A DNA stretch of 64,000 nucleotides from an uncultured Alphaproteobacteria bacterium (GTDB lineage Bacteria > Pseudomonadota > Alphaproteobacteria > Caulobacterales > Parvularculaceae): positions 1 to 64,000 of the forward strand of contig CADEDN010000016.1 in the NCBI GenBank assembly GCA_902826095.1. Direction: 5' to 3'. The translations under genes were made by a program, and so were the position numbers. This document shows positions 8,090-15,508 of this stretch, in pieces. Numbering within the stretch: position 1 is the first letter of the stretch; each line of letters begins with the position of its first letter. The notes under the pieces are model-generated. The model did no database searches. It was not told the origin of the DNA and saw only the letters and a list, made by a program, of their open reading frames with translations.

Positions 8090-10245
8090 TAGCGAGCCGC
8101 CGCCCGCCACCGTCCCATCGCCATCAGCGGGAAATAATGGCGGTAGAGATTGTAGTTGATCATGAACGCGCGGGAGAGTTCCGGCCCCTGTTTCAGACGC
8201 TCCGCAAGCAGAGGATCGCCGAGCTTGATCGTCGCGCCGACGCCGTAGCCGGGGAAGCCCGTGCCGGTGTATTCCGCTTCCTCCCAGGTGCCGTTCTTCT
8301 GGCGCTCAATGAGGAAAGCGATCCCGCGCTCAATCGCGTCGCAATCTTCCGGACGGTTGACAGCGATGAGGCCGAGCAGCGCCCACGCGGTCTGCGAGGC
8401 CGTCGCCTTCCCGCGCCCGCTCATGCTGGCGTCCATGTAGGACGCGCAAGATTCGCCCCAGCCGCCGTTCGTCTGCTGGCGCGTCAACAGCCAGTCGGCG
8501 GCGCGCGTCACGTAAGGCTTCGTCACGTCCTCGCCGATCGCGGCGAGCGCCGGCAGCACCGCGCCTGTCCCGTAAATGTAATTGACCCCCCAGCGGCCGA
8601 ACCATGAGCCGTCCTGTTCTTGCTCGCGCTTTAGATAGTCGATCGCGCGGACCATCGAGGGATGGCTCATGCCGAGGCCGAGCTTGCCGAAGGCCTCCAC
8701 AATATGCGCGGTGACGTCGACCGACGGCGGATCGAGCGCCTCGCCGAAATCGCAGAATGGTATCTTCGTCAGGAATTTCTTGTCGTTGTCCTTGTCGAAG
8801 GCGCCCCAGCCGCCGTTCTCGCATTGCATGCCGATGAGCCAGTTGACGCCGAGGGAGATGGCGCGGCCGATCCTCGCTTCTCTTTGCTCCCCCGCTTGCG
8901 GGGGAGCTGTCGGCAAAGCCGACTGAGGGGGGCCTTTCCTGCGCGCAGGGCCCCCTCCGTCGCCTGCGGCGACACCTGCCCCGTAAACGGGGGAGGAAAG
9001 TCCTTTGCCCATCTGAAACTGAGACAGCGCGATCAGCGCGACGGCGGTATCGTCCGTGTCCGGATAGAAATAGTTCTTGTATTCGAACGCCCAGCCGCCG
9101 GGCTCGAGATCGGGGACCTTGACGCTCCAGTCGCCTTTCCTGAGCACCTGCTGATCAAGGACCCAATTGAGCGCTCTTTCGACTTCATCGGGATACTCGC
9201 CGTTCAAATGGCAATCGTCGAAAGCGAGCAAGGTCAAGATCGTGTCCCAGACCGGCGAGGTCGAAGCCTGAATCCATGTCGCCTCGCCAAGATCGACCCG
9301 CCAACGCGGATCGTCGAGCGCGGCGAGAGATCTCGCAACGACCGGGTGGTCCGTCGCGTAACCCTCGCTGAACAGCGCCATGGTCGAATAAACCCAGGGC
9401 GGCTGGATGCCGCCCCAGACGCCGTCGGCGTCCTGATGCCGGATGATCCATTCGAGCGCGCGCTTGATCGACCCGTTGCGTCCGAAGGAAAGTTTCGTCC
9501 GGTCGCCGAAGGTCTGCATCCGGTGGAGAATGACATCGATCGTGCGGAAGAACTTGTCCCAGAAATCGGCGCCCGGTTTTCCCGGCAGTTCGTAATCGAA
9601 GCGCTCGCGTCCGCCCGGAAAAAGATCATCGCAGCGGTTTTCCGCCGGAAGCGGCCGCGACGGGCGACGCGCCGAAAGGACCGCGATCGGCATCAAGGTC
9701 GCGCGCGCCCATTGCGCGAAATTGTAGATCGAGAAGATGAACCATGTCGGGAAGCGGATGACCTCAGGGGGAATGTTCGGCGTCTTCTCCCATGGCCACT
9801 CGCCGATGAGCGCGAGCCAGTAGCGCGTGAAGACGCGAATATTTTTGAGACCGCCTTTCGACAATATCCAGTCGCGCGCTTTTTGAAGCTGCGGGTCGTT
9901 CGCCGGAACGCCGCAAGATCGAAGCGCCGCGTATGCCTCGACCGTCGTGTTGATGTCGCCGGCCGGCGCATCGTGATAGATTTCCCAGGAGCCGTCGGCG
10001 CGCTGCGTCTTGCGCAATGAAGCAGCAAGGCGCGGCCGCAGATGATGGCGTTCCAGCCCCATGAACCAGAGGCACAAAATCCACTGCGCCTCCATGCAGG
10101 CGTTGGATTCAAGCCGGCCGACCCAATAGCCTTCGGGCTTCTGGTTTTGTTTCAACCAGTCAGCCGCGGCCATGATCGATTGATCAAGCTGCGCCGAAAA
10201 ATTGCCGCGCGCCGCGCCCGCCTGTTGAACGCCGTTTTCGTACAT
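8068..10245 (-). CDS. shc: Squalene-hopene cyclase, with in-frame repeat insertion
   Basis: Cyclises squalene to hopene for hopanoid membrane lipids; a monotopic membrane enzyme. The DXDD protonation motif is DTDD at residues 396-399, and QW-type repeats (for example QDADGVWGG, CENGGWGAF, TNGGWGES, KNGTWEE) run through the protein. At 725 aa it is longer than usual. Residues about 416-454 come from a 115-bp palindromic repeat read in frame in a loop soon after the DXDD helix. The C-terminal SALQTD also comes from repeat DNA: family members normally stop near GRWRAA. Start MYENGVQQAG leads directly into the expected N-terminal helix. No hopanoid-biosynthesis partners are adjacent. Confidence 0.93.
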   Translation of the reverse strand: MYENGVQQAGAARGNFSAQLDQSIMAAADWLKQNQKPEGYWVGRLESNACMEAQWILCLWFMGLERHHLRPRLAASLRKTQRADGSWEIYHDAPAGDINTTVEAYAALRSCGVPANDPQLQKARDWILSKGGLKNIRVFTRYWLALIGEWPWEKTPNIPPEVIRFPTWFIFSIYNFAQWARATLMPIAVLSARRPSRPLPAENRCDDLFPGGRERFDYELPGKPGADFWDKFFRTIDVILHRMQTFGDRTKLSFGRNGSIKRALEWIIRHQDADGVWGGIQPPWVYSTMALFSEGYATDHPVVARSLAALDDPRWRVDLGEATWIQASTSPVWDTILTLLAFDDCHLNGEYPDEVERALNWVLDQQVLRKGDWSVKVPDLEPGGWAFEYKNYFYPDTDDTAVALIALSQFQMGKGLSSPVYGAGVAAGDGGGPARRKGPPQSALPTAPPQAGEQREARIGRAISLGVNWLIGMQCENGGWGAFDKDNDKKFLTKIPFCDFGEALDPPSVDVTAHIVEAFGKLGLGMSHPSMVRAIDYLKREQEQDGSWFGRWGVNYIYGTGAVLPALAAIGEDVTKPYVTRAADWLLTRQQTNGGWGESCASYMDASMSGRGKATASQTAWALLGLIAVNRPEDCDAIERGIAFLIERQKNGTWEEAEYTGTGFPGYGVGATIKLGDPLLAERLKQGPELSRAFMINYNLYRHYFPLMAMGRWRAAARYSALQTD
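8885..8999. repeat. Palindromic repeat family 1, copy B, in frame in shc
   Basis: 115 bp with the same outer arms (TGCTCCCCCGC and GGGGGAGGAAA) and the same inner blocks (GACTGAGGGGGG, CCCCCTCCGTCGCC) as copy A. The centre carries its own small palindrome CTGCGCGCAG. One arm has drifted (GCCCCGTAAACGGGG). The cyclase is read on the opposite strand to the cytochrome relative to the repeat, yet the frame stays open. Confidence 0.85.
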
Positions 10246-10302
10246 GAAGTCGACCTCGAAGCCCCCTTTTCGGGTTTCTTATGTCGCCGATGGCGGGGGA
10301 CC

Positions 10303-10740
10303 TCAAGACCGAGCTTTCGCTTGTTTAGCCGCCGCTTTCGGCAATCCGTCGCCAAGCAGCATGCCGGAGGCGAGCGCCAACAGGAAAACATAGACGTCGC
10401 CGTTCCCGAGCGAGGCCGCCGAGATCGCGGGTCCCGGGCAAAGTCCCGAAAGACCCCAACCAATCCCGAACAGGGCCGATCCGATGATGAGCGGCCGATC
10501 GATTTCTGTCTTCGTCGGCAGCTGGAATTTCTCCTCGAGAACGGGCTTCTTCCGCGCAAAAGCGATTCGATAGCCGAAAAACGATACGACAAGCGCCGAC
10601 GCCATCACGACAAGAAGGCTTGGATCCCAATCGCCCGCGACATCGAGAAACGCGATGATCTTCGACGGGTCAATCATCCCCGAAATCGTCAGCCCAAGGC
10701 CGAACAGCAGGCCGACGAAGAGAGCCGAGATCGCGCGCAT
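10303..10740 (-). CDS. pmpB: YeeE/YedE-type sulfur transport protein, second half
   Basis: 145 aa membrane protein with about four hydrophobic helices; the motif GLSGLCPGPAI carries the conserved cysteine of YeeE/YedE transporters. It is one half of a split transporter, PmpB, found with PmpA in bigR operons and thought to move thiosulfate, sulfite or persulfide sulfur. The ATG at 10740 lies one base after the pmpA stop, so the pair is coupled. Ten extra residues at the N-terminus in a longer reading would overlap pmpA and are rejected. Divergent from the ArsR-type regulator gene; expected to respond to it. Confidence 0.82.
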   Translation of the reverse strand: MRAISALFVGLLFGLGLTISGMIDPSKIIAFLDVAGDWDPSLLVVMASALVVSFFGYRIAFARKKPVLEEKFQLPTKTEIDRPLIIGSALFGIGWGLSGLCPGPAISAASLGNGDVYVFLLALASGMLLGDGLPKAAAKQAKARS

Positions 10741-10741
10741 G

Positions 10742-11179
10742 TCAAACTCCCAAAAGTCGGTGAAGAACAAACACTGTCACGATTGCGGTCGACATGAACA
10801 TGCCCGTCGCCGCGAAAGAGCGCTTGGAAAGACGCGCGACGCCGCAGACGCCGTGGCCGCTCGTGCATCCCGACCCGAGGCGCGTGCCGTAGCCGACCAA
10901 GAGCCCGCCGAGCGCCATCATCCAGAGCGGGTGCGGCGTCGATACTGAAACCAGCTCGCCGCGGACGGCGCTTACTATCAGCGGCGCGATGATGAGACCG
11001 GCGACAAACGCCGCCCGCCAGGATAGGTCGGCGCGCCCTTCGCCCCGCAGCGGCGCCATGATTCCAGCGACGATGCCGGAAACGCCGGCGATCCGTCCGT
11101 TGAGCGCCATCAGCAGCACGGCGGAAAGGCCGATCAAGGCGCCGCCGATCGCCGGGCCAAGAAATGAAGAGAGCGTCAT
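10742..11179 (-). CDS. pmpA: YeeE/YedE-type sulfur transport protein, first half
   Basis: 145 aa, four to five hydrophobic helices. The motif GSGCTSGHGVCGVARLSKRS near residues 98-117 is the hallmark of the sulfur-transport YeeE/YedE family, with two cysteines that may relay sulfane sulfur. Start at 11179 (MTLSSFLGPAIG); the longer reading into the promoter is rejected. Forms the first gene of a two-gene unit with pmpB, read divergently from the regulator across a 95-bp intergenic region that contains a palindromic operator. Confidence 0.82.
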   Translation of the reverse strand: MTLSSFLGPAIGGALIGLSAVLLMALNGRIAGVSGIVAGIMAPLRGEGRADLSWRAAFVAGLIIAPLIVSAVRGELVSVSTPHPLWMMALGGLLVGYGTRLGSGCTSGHGVCGVARLSKRSFAATGMFMSTAIVTVFVLHRLLGV

Positions 11180-11224
11180 TTTGATTCCCAATCGCCTTGC
11201 GCTTGCGCGTCGCCCGCGTCTCCT

Positions 11225-11246
11225 ATATATATCACTTATCATAAGT
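11225..11246. promoter_or_regulatory. Palindromic operator and AT-rich promoter of the persulfide locus
   Basis: ACTTAT (11234-11239), one central C, then ATAAGT (11241-11246) is a perfect 13-base palindrome. It directly abuts TATATATATC, the only AT-rich promoter-like tract between pmpA and the ArsR gene. Its position suits repression of both divergent units by the ArsR-family protein. Binding by that protein is inferred from context. Confidence 0.65.
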
Positions 11247-11274
11247 CACAAGTGTTGAATTTGAGGCGGCCGCC

Positions 11275-11640
11275 ATGACCAAGATTGCAAAAACAGCCGG
11301 ACTTGAAGCTGGGGCGCGCGAGGTCGCGCAGCTCTTGAAGACCATGGCGCACCCAAATCGCCTGCTTATCGCGTGCCAGTTGACGTCTGGGGAAAAATCC
11401 GTCGGCGAAATCGAGGAAAAAGGGAGAATCCCGCAGCCGCATTTGTCCCGTGAACTGGCGCGACTGCGGGTCGCAGGGCTTGTAAAGGCGCGCCGGGAGT
11501 CGAAAAACGTCTACTACCGGATCGCGGATCAGCGGCTCACCGACCTCGTTTCGGCGCTTTGCTTCGCGATGGCGTCATCGGGAAAAAGATCGACGCCGAA
11601 AAAACCAAGAAAGAAAACAGCCAATGCGTCCAACCGTTAA
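11275..11640 (+). CDS. bigR: ArsR-family persulfide-sensing repressor (BigR/SqrR-like)
   Basis: 121 aa winged-helix regulator. The core ELARLRVAGLVKARRE and VYYRIAD is typical of ArsR proteins, with DNA-contact helix PQPHLSRELARL. Two cysteines, C34 in LLIACQL and C96 in SALCFAM, occupy about the positions of the C41/C107 pair that forms a tetrasulfide bridge in SqrR/BigR; the spacing here is 62 rather than 66, so the assignment is by family likeness. The tail is Lys/Arg-rich and extra. It precedes the dioxygenase gene with a 17-base overlap, and likely represses both its own operon and pmpAB until persulfide accumulates. Confidence 0.8.
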   Translation: MTKIAKTAGLEAGAREVAQLLKTMAHPNRLLIACQLTSGEKSVGEIEEKGRIPQPHLSRELARLRVAGLVKARRESKNVYYRIADQRLTDLVSALCFAMASSGKRSTPKKPRKKTANASNR

Positions 11641-12487
11641 GACTTTTTTTGACGAACCGACCTTCACCGCCAGCCATGTCGCGCATGATCCTGCGACGAA
11701 AGCGGCGGCGATCGTCGACTCCGTTCTTGATTTCGACAACGCTTCCGGCCGCACGTCGACGAAATCCGCCGACGAAATCATCGCCTTCGTGAAGGCGGAA
11801 GGTCTCAAGGTCGATTGGATCCTCGAGACCCATGTGCACGCCGATCACCTCTCCGCCGCGCCCTATCTGAAGAAACAGCTCGGCGGCAAGATCGCTATTG
11901 GTTCAAACATCAAAACCGTTCAGGAGACGTTCGGTGAAATCTTCAATGTCGAGCCGGAATTCCGCCGCGACGGCAGCCAGTTCGACGCGCTCTTCGACGA
12001 CAACGCGCGATTTAAGGTCGGCTCGATCGACACTCGCGTCATCTGGACGCCGGGGCACACGCCCGCCTGCATCACTTATGTGATCGGCGACGCCGCTTTC
12101 GTCGGCGACACGCTGTTCATGCCGGATTACGGCACAGCGCGCTGCGACTTTCCAGGCGGCGACGCGGCGACGCTTTATCGATCGATCCAGAAGATTTTCG
12201 CCTTGTCGGATGATACGCGTCTCTTCATGTGCCACGACTACAAGGCGCCCGGGCGAGAACACTACGCCTGGGAGACGACGGTGAAGGAAGAACGCGACTG
12301 GAACGTCCATGTCGGACGCGGCGTCGCCGAAGCGGACTTCGTCAAGATGCGGACGGCGCGCGACAAGACTTTGTCGATGCCGCGCCTCATCCTGCCTTCC
12401 GTCCAGATCAACATGCGGGCCGGCGAACTCCCGCCGCCCGACTTGAACGGCGTCAGATATCTGAAGCTTCCGCTCAACGCGCTCTGA
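11624..12487 (+). CDS. blh: Persulfide dioxygenase (ETHE1/Blh-type MBL protein)
   Basis: 287 aa metallo-beta-lactamase-fold enzyme that oxidises glutathione persulfide to sulfite. Metal ligands are visible in THVHADH (H70, H72, D74, H75), TPGHTPAC (H145), GDTLF (D162) and CHDYKAPGR (H204); D-FPGGD is the ETHE1-type substrate loop. The start overlaps the regulator gene by 17 bases, and the N-terminus FFDEPTFTASHVAHDP fits the bacterial Blh subgroup, so the overlap is real. With the SQR-like protein it forms a sulfide oxidation path: sulfide to persulfide to sulfite. Confidence 0.92.
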   Translation: MRPTVKTFFDEPTFTASHVAHDPATKAAAIVDSVLDFDNASGRTSTKSADEIIAFVKAEGLKVDWILETHVHADHLSAAPYLKKQLGGKIAIGSNIKTVQETFGEIFNVEPEFRRDGSQFDALFDDNARFKVGSIDTRVIWTPGHTPACITYVIGDAAFVGDTLFMPDYGTARCDFPGGDAATLYRSIQKIFALSDDTRLFMCHDYKAPGREHYAWETTVKEERDWNVHVGRGVAEADFVKMRTARDKTLSMPRLILPSVQINMRAGELPPPDLNGVRYLKLPLNAL

Positions 12488-12511
12488 AAAAAGCAACAAG
12501 AGGGAGAGAAA

Positions 12512-13747
12512 GTGAAACATCAAGTCGTCATCGTCGGCGGCGGCGCCGCCGGAATCGCCGTCGCGTCAAGTTTGTTGAAGCGCCGAAAAAACCTCGACAT
12601 CGCGATCATCGAGCCGAAGGAGACGCATTACTACCAACCAGGCTGGACGATGGTCGGCGGCGGCGTGTTTGACTTCGACTTCACGACGCGATCGCAGGAC
12701 TCCGTCATTCCAAAGGGCGTCAAATGGATCAGGAAGGCGGCGACGGCGTTCGAGCCTGACAGGAACGCGGTCGTCGTCGACGGCGGCGAGCGAGTCGATT
12801 ACGATTATCTGATCGCGGCGCCGGGATTGAAATTCAACTTGGGCGCGATTGCGGGCCTTGAAGAAGCGCTCGGCAAGAACGGCGTCACGTCGAATTATAT
12901 GCCGGGCATGGCGTCCTACACCTGGAAGCTGGTGCAGGAGCTTCAAAACGGCGATGCGATCTTCACGCAGGCGCCGCTCCCGTTCAAATGTCCGGGCGCT
13001 CCGCAAAAAGCGATGTATCTTTCCGCCGATCATTGGCGGCGCCAGAAACGGCTCGACAGGATCAAAGTCACGTTCTGCACGGCGGCGCCGGCGATGTTCG
13101 GGGTCGCCGCCTTCGTTCCAGCGCTTCTTGAATATGTCGAGAAATACGGCGCCGAGGCGAATTTCGGCTCCGTGCTTGTCGCGGTCGACGGTCCGGGGAA
13201 GAAAGCGACGTTCAAGGAGAAGGATGCGAACGGCGCCGAACGCGAAGTCGTGCGCGCATTCCACATGCTCCATGTCTGCCCGCCGCAGGTCGCCGTCGAT
13301 GTCGTTCGCGGAAGTTCGCTCGCCGACGCCGCCGGATGGATCGACGTCGATCAAGAGACGCTGCGCCACAAGAAATACGCCAATGTCTTCGGGCTCGGCG
13401 ACGCCTGCTCGACGCCGAACTCGAAGACAGCGGCCGCCGCGCGCAAGCAGGCGCCGATCGTCGCTGAAAATCTGCTCGCTGTCATGAACGGCGCCGAGCC
13501 GGATTACGTCTATGACGGCTACGCCTCCTGTCCGCTCACTGTCGAGCGCGGCAAGATCGTGTTCGCCGAGTTCGGCTATGGCGGCAAACTCTTGCCGACC
13601 TTCCCGAAATGGCTCAACGAGAACACGAAGGCGACATGGTTCGGCTGGCTGATGAAGGCGGAGATTCTTCCCTGGGTCTACTGGGAATTGATGCTGGCGG
13701 GCCATGAGTGGCTGGCGAAGCCAAAACGGCGAACGACGAAGGCGTGA
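12512..13747 (+). CDS. sqr: Sulfide:quinone oxidoreductase-like flavoprotein (type II)
   Basis: 411 aa FAD-dependent membrane-associated enzyme expected to pass electrons from sulfide to quinone. The FAD-binding motif GGGAAGIAVAS starts at residue 9. Two cysteines expected in catalysis, C160 (PFKCPGAPQKA) and C340 (YASCPLT), are 180 residues apart, close to human SQOR. GLGDACSTPNSKTAAAARKQ is the second FAD motif. GTG start at 12512 with AGGGAGAG four bases upstream. Follows the persulfide dioxygenase by 24 bp and precedes the SulP gene by six, so all are probably one transcript. Confidence 0.88.
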   Translation: MKHQVVIVGGGAAGIAVASSLLKRRKNLDIAIIEPKETHYYQPGWTMVGGGVFDFDFTTRSQDSVIPKGVKWIRKAATAFEPDRNAVVVDGGERVDYDYLIAAPGLKFNLGAIAGLEEALGKNGVTSNYMPGMASYTWKLVQELQNGDAIFTQAPLPFKCPGAPQKAMYLSADHWRRQKRLDRIKVTFCTAAPAMFGVAAFVPALLEYVEKYGAEANFGSVLVAVDGPGKKATFKEKDANGAEREVVRAFHMLHVCPPQVAVDVVRGSSLADAAGWIDVDQETLRHKKYANVFGLGDACSTPNSKTAAAARKQAPIVAENLLAVMNGAEPDYVYDGYASCPLTVERGKIVFAEFGYGGKLLPTFPKWLNENTKATWFGWLMKAEILPWVYWELMLAGHEWLAKPKRRTTKA

Positions 13748-13753
13748 GGAACA

Positions 13754-15508
13754 ATGTCGGCGTCACGGCTTTCCAGATATCTGCCGATCCTCGCATGGGG
13801 GCCGCGATACACGCGCGCGACGCTGACGGACGATCTGCTTGCTGCGGTCATCGTCACCATCATGCTGATCCCGCAATCGCTCGCCTATGCGTCGATCGCG
13901 GGCGTGCCGCCGGAAGTCGGACTATACGCGTCGATCACCCCGCTCGTCGCCTATTCCTTGTTCGGAACAAGCGCGACATTGGCGGTCGGCCCTGTCGCGG
14001 TCATCTCGCTGATGACCGCGGCGACGATCGGCGATCATGTGACGGCCGGCGGGGCCGATTATCTCGCCGCGGCGATCGCGCTCGCCTTTCTTGTCGGTCT
14101 TATCCTGACGTTGCTCGGGCTCTTTCGCCTCGGCTTCCTCGCCAACTTCCTCAGCCATCCGATCGTTTCAGGCTTCATCAGCGCGTCAGGCGTGCTGATC
14201 GCGGTCGGACAGCTCAAGCACATTCTGGGCGTCGCCGCCGAGGGCGATTCGCTGATCGCCGTCGCATGGTCGCTGATCACGCATGCGCATCTTGCGCATC
14301 CGCTGACGCTCGCGACCGGGACGGCCGTCATTCTCTTCCTCGTCTGGGCGCGCAGCAGCCTGAAGCCGCTCGCCCTCAAACTTGGCGTGAAAGACCGGCA
14401 GGCGTCGCTGCTTGCGCGTTCGGCGCCGCTGGTCGCCATCATCGCGTCGATCTTCGCCGTCATCTGGCTCGATCTTGGAGAAAAGGGCGTGGCGATCGTC
14501 GGAACGACGCCGCGAGGACTGCCGCCGCTCAGCCTCCCGGATTTCAACTGGGCGTTATGGCGGTCGCTTCTTGGACCGGCGCTTCTCATCGCCGTCATCG
14601 CCTATGTCGAATCCGTTTCGGTCGCGCAGACGCTTTCCGCCAAACGTCGCGAGAGGGTCGATCTCGATCAGGAGCTGATCGCACTTGGCGCGGCAAACCT
14701 CGCTTCCGGCGTGTCTGGCGGGATCCCCGTCGCCGGCGGGCTCGCGCGGTCAATCGTCAATTTCGACGCCGGCGCGAGGACGCAGGCCGCCGGCGCCTTC
14801 ACCGCGGTCGGCATCGCGCTCGCCGCGCTTTTCCTGACGCCCGCGCTTTATAGCCTTCCAAGGGCGACGCTCGCCGCGACGATCATCATCGCCGTCCTTA
14901 GCCTCGTTGATCTGAAGATCATCGGCCGTACGCTGCGCTATTCGAAGTCGGATTTCGCCGCGATGATGACGACCATTTTGGGCGTGTTCGTGTTCGGCGT
15001 GGAAGCGGGCGTGATGGCTGGCGTGATTTTGTCGATCATCCTTCTGCTGCATCGCGCGAGCCGACCGCATTCGGCCGTCGTCGGCCAGGTGCCTGGAACC
15101 GAACATTTCCGCAATGTCAAACGCCACAATGTGATCGTCAGCCCGACGGTCTCGTCGCTCCGCATCGACGGCGATCTTTTCTTCGCCAATGCGCGATTTC
15201 TCGAAGACCGCCTGATGGCGATGGCGTCCGGTCAGCCTTCGGTCAAGCACATCGTGCTGATGTGCTCCGCTATCAACTCGATCGACGCGAGCGCTCTCGA
15301 AGCGCTTGAGACGGTGAACAGCCGGCTCAAGGACGCGGGCGTCAGCCTTCACCTCTCGGAAGTCAAAGGGCCGGTGATGGACCGCCTCAAGCGTTCCGAT
15401 TTTCTCGATGACCTTACCGGGCGGATCTTTCTCAGCGAGTTCGAAGCGATGCGTGCGCTCGACCCCGCGAGTTTCCGCCCGCCTGCCCGCGAGACCGCCG
15501 CCGAATGA
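13754..15508 (+). CDS. SulP-family anion permease with STAS domain
   Basis: 584 aa. Residues about 15-420 form the multi-helix SLC26/SulP transport core (LLAAVIVTIMLIPQSLAYA, GPVAVISLMT, AYVESVSVAQTLSAK); residues 450-560 form a STAS domain (INSIDASALEALE). Family members carry sulfate, bicarbonate or dicarboxylates. In this operon a sulfite/sulfate efflux or exchange role is attractive, since the upstream enzymes produce sulfite. That substrate is inference. The stop overlaps the next start by ATGA, coupling it to the malonyl-CoA synthetase gene. Confidence 0.88.
   Translation: MSASRLSRYLPILAWGPRYTRATLTDDLLAAVIVTIMLIPQSLAYASIAGVPPEVGLYASITPLVAYSLFGTSATLAVGPVAVISLMTAATIGDHVTAGGADYLAAAIALAFLVGLILTLLGLFRLGFLANFLSHPIVSGFISASGVLIAVGQLKHILGVAAEGDSLIAVAWSLITHAHLAHPLTLATGTAVILFLVWARSSLKPLALKLGVKDRQASLLARSAPLVAIIASIFAVIWLDLGEKGVAIVGTTPRGLPPLSLPDFNWALWRSLLGPALLIAVIAYVESVSVAQTLSAKRRERVDLDQELIALGAANLASGVSGGIPVAGGLARSIVNFDAGARTQAAGAFTAVGIALAALFLTPALYSLPRATLAATIIIAVLSLVDLKIIGRTLRYSKSDFAAMMTTILGVFVFGVEAGVMAGVILSIILLLHRASRPHSAVVGQVPGTEHFRNVKRHNVIVSPTVSSLRIDGDLFFANARFLEDRLMAMASGQPSVKHIVLMCSAINSIDASALEALETVNSRLKDAGVSLHLSEVKGPVMDRLKRSDFLDDLTGRIFLSEFEAMRALDPASFRPPARETAAE

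Noticed and set aside
7495..9000. CRISPR-like array formed by the two nearby repeats
   Set aside because: Only two copies, over 1.2 kb apart and inside different genes; palindromic element, no spacers.
8662..10020. 452-codon plus-strand frame across shc
   Set aside because: Shadow of the squalene-hopene cyclase codons; composition is not protein-like.
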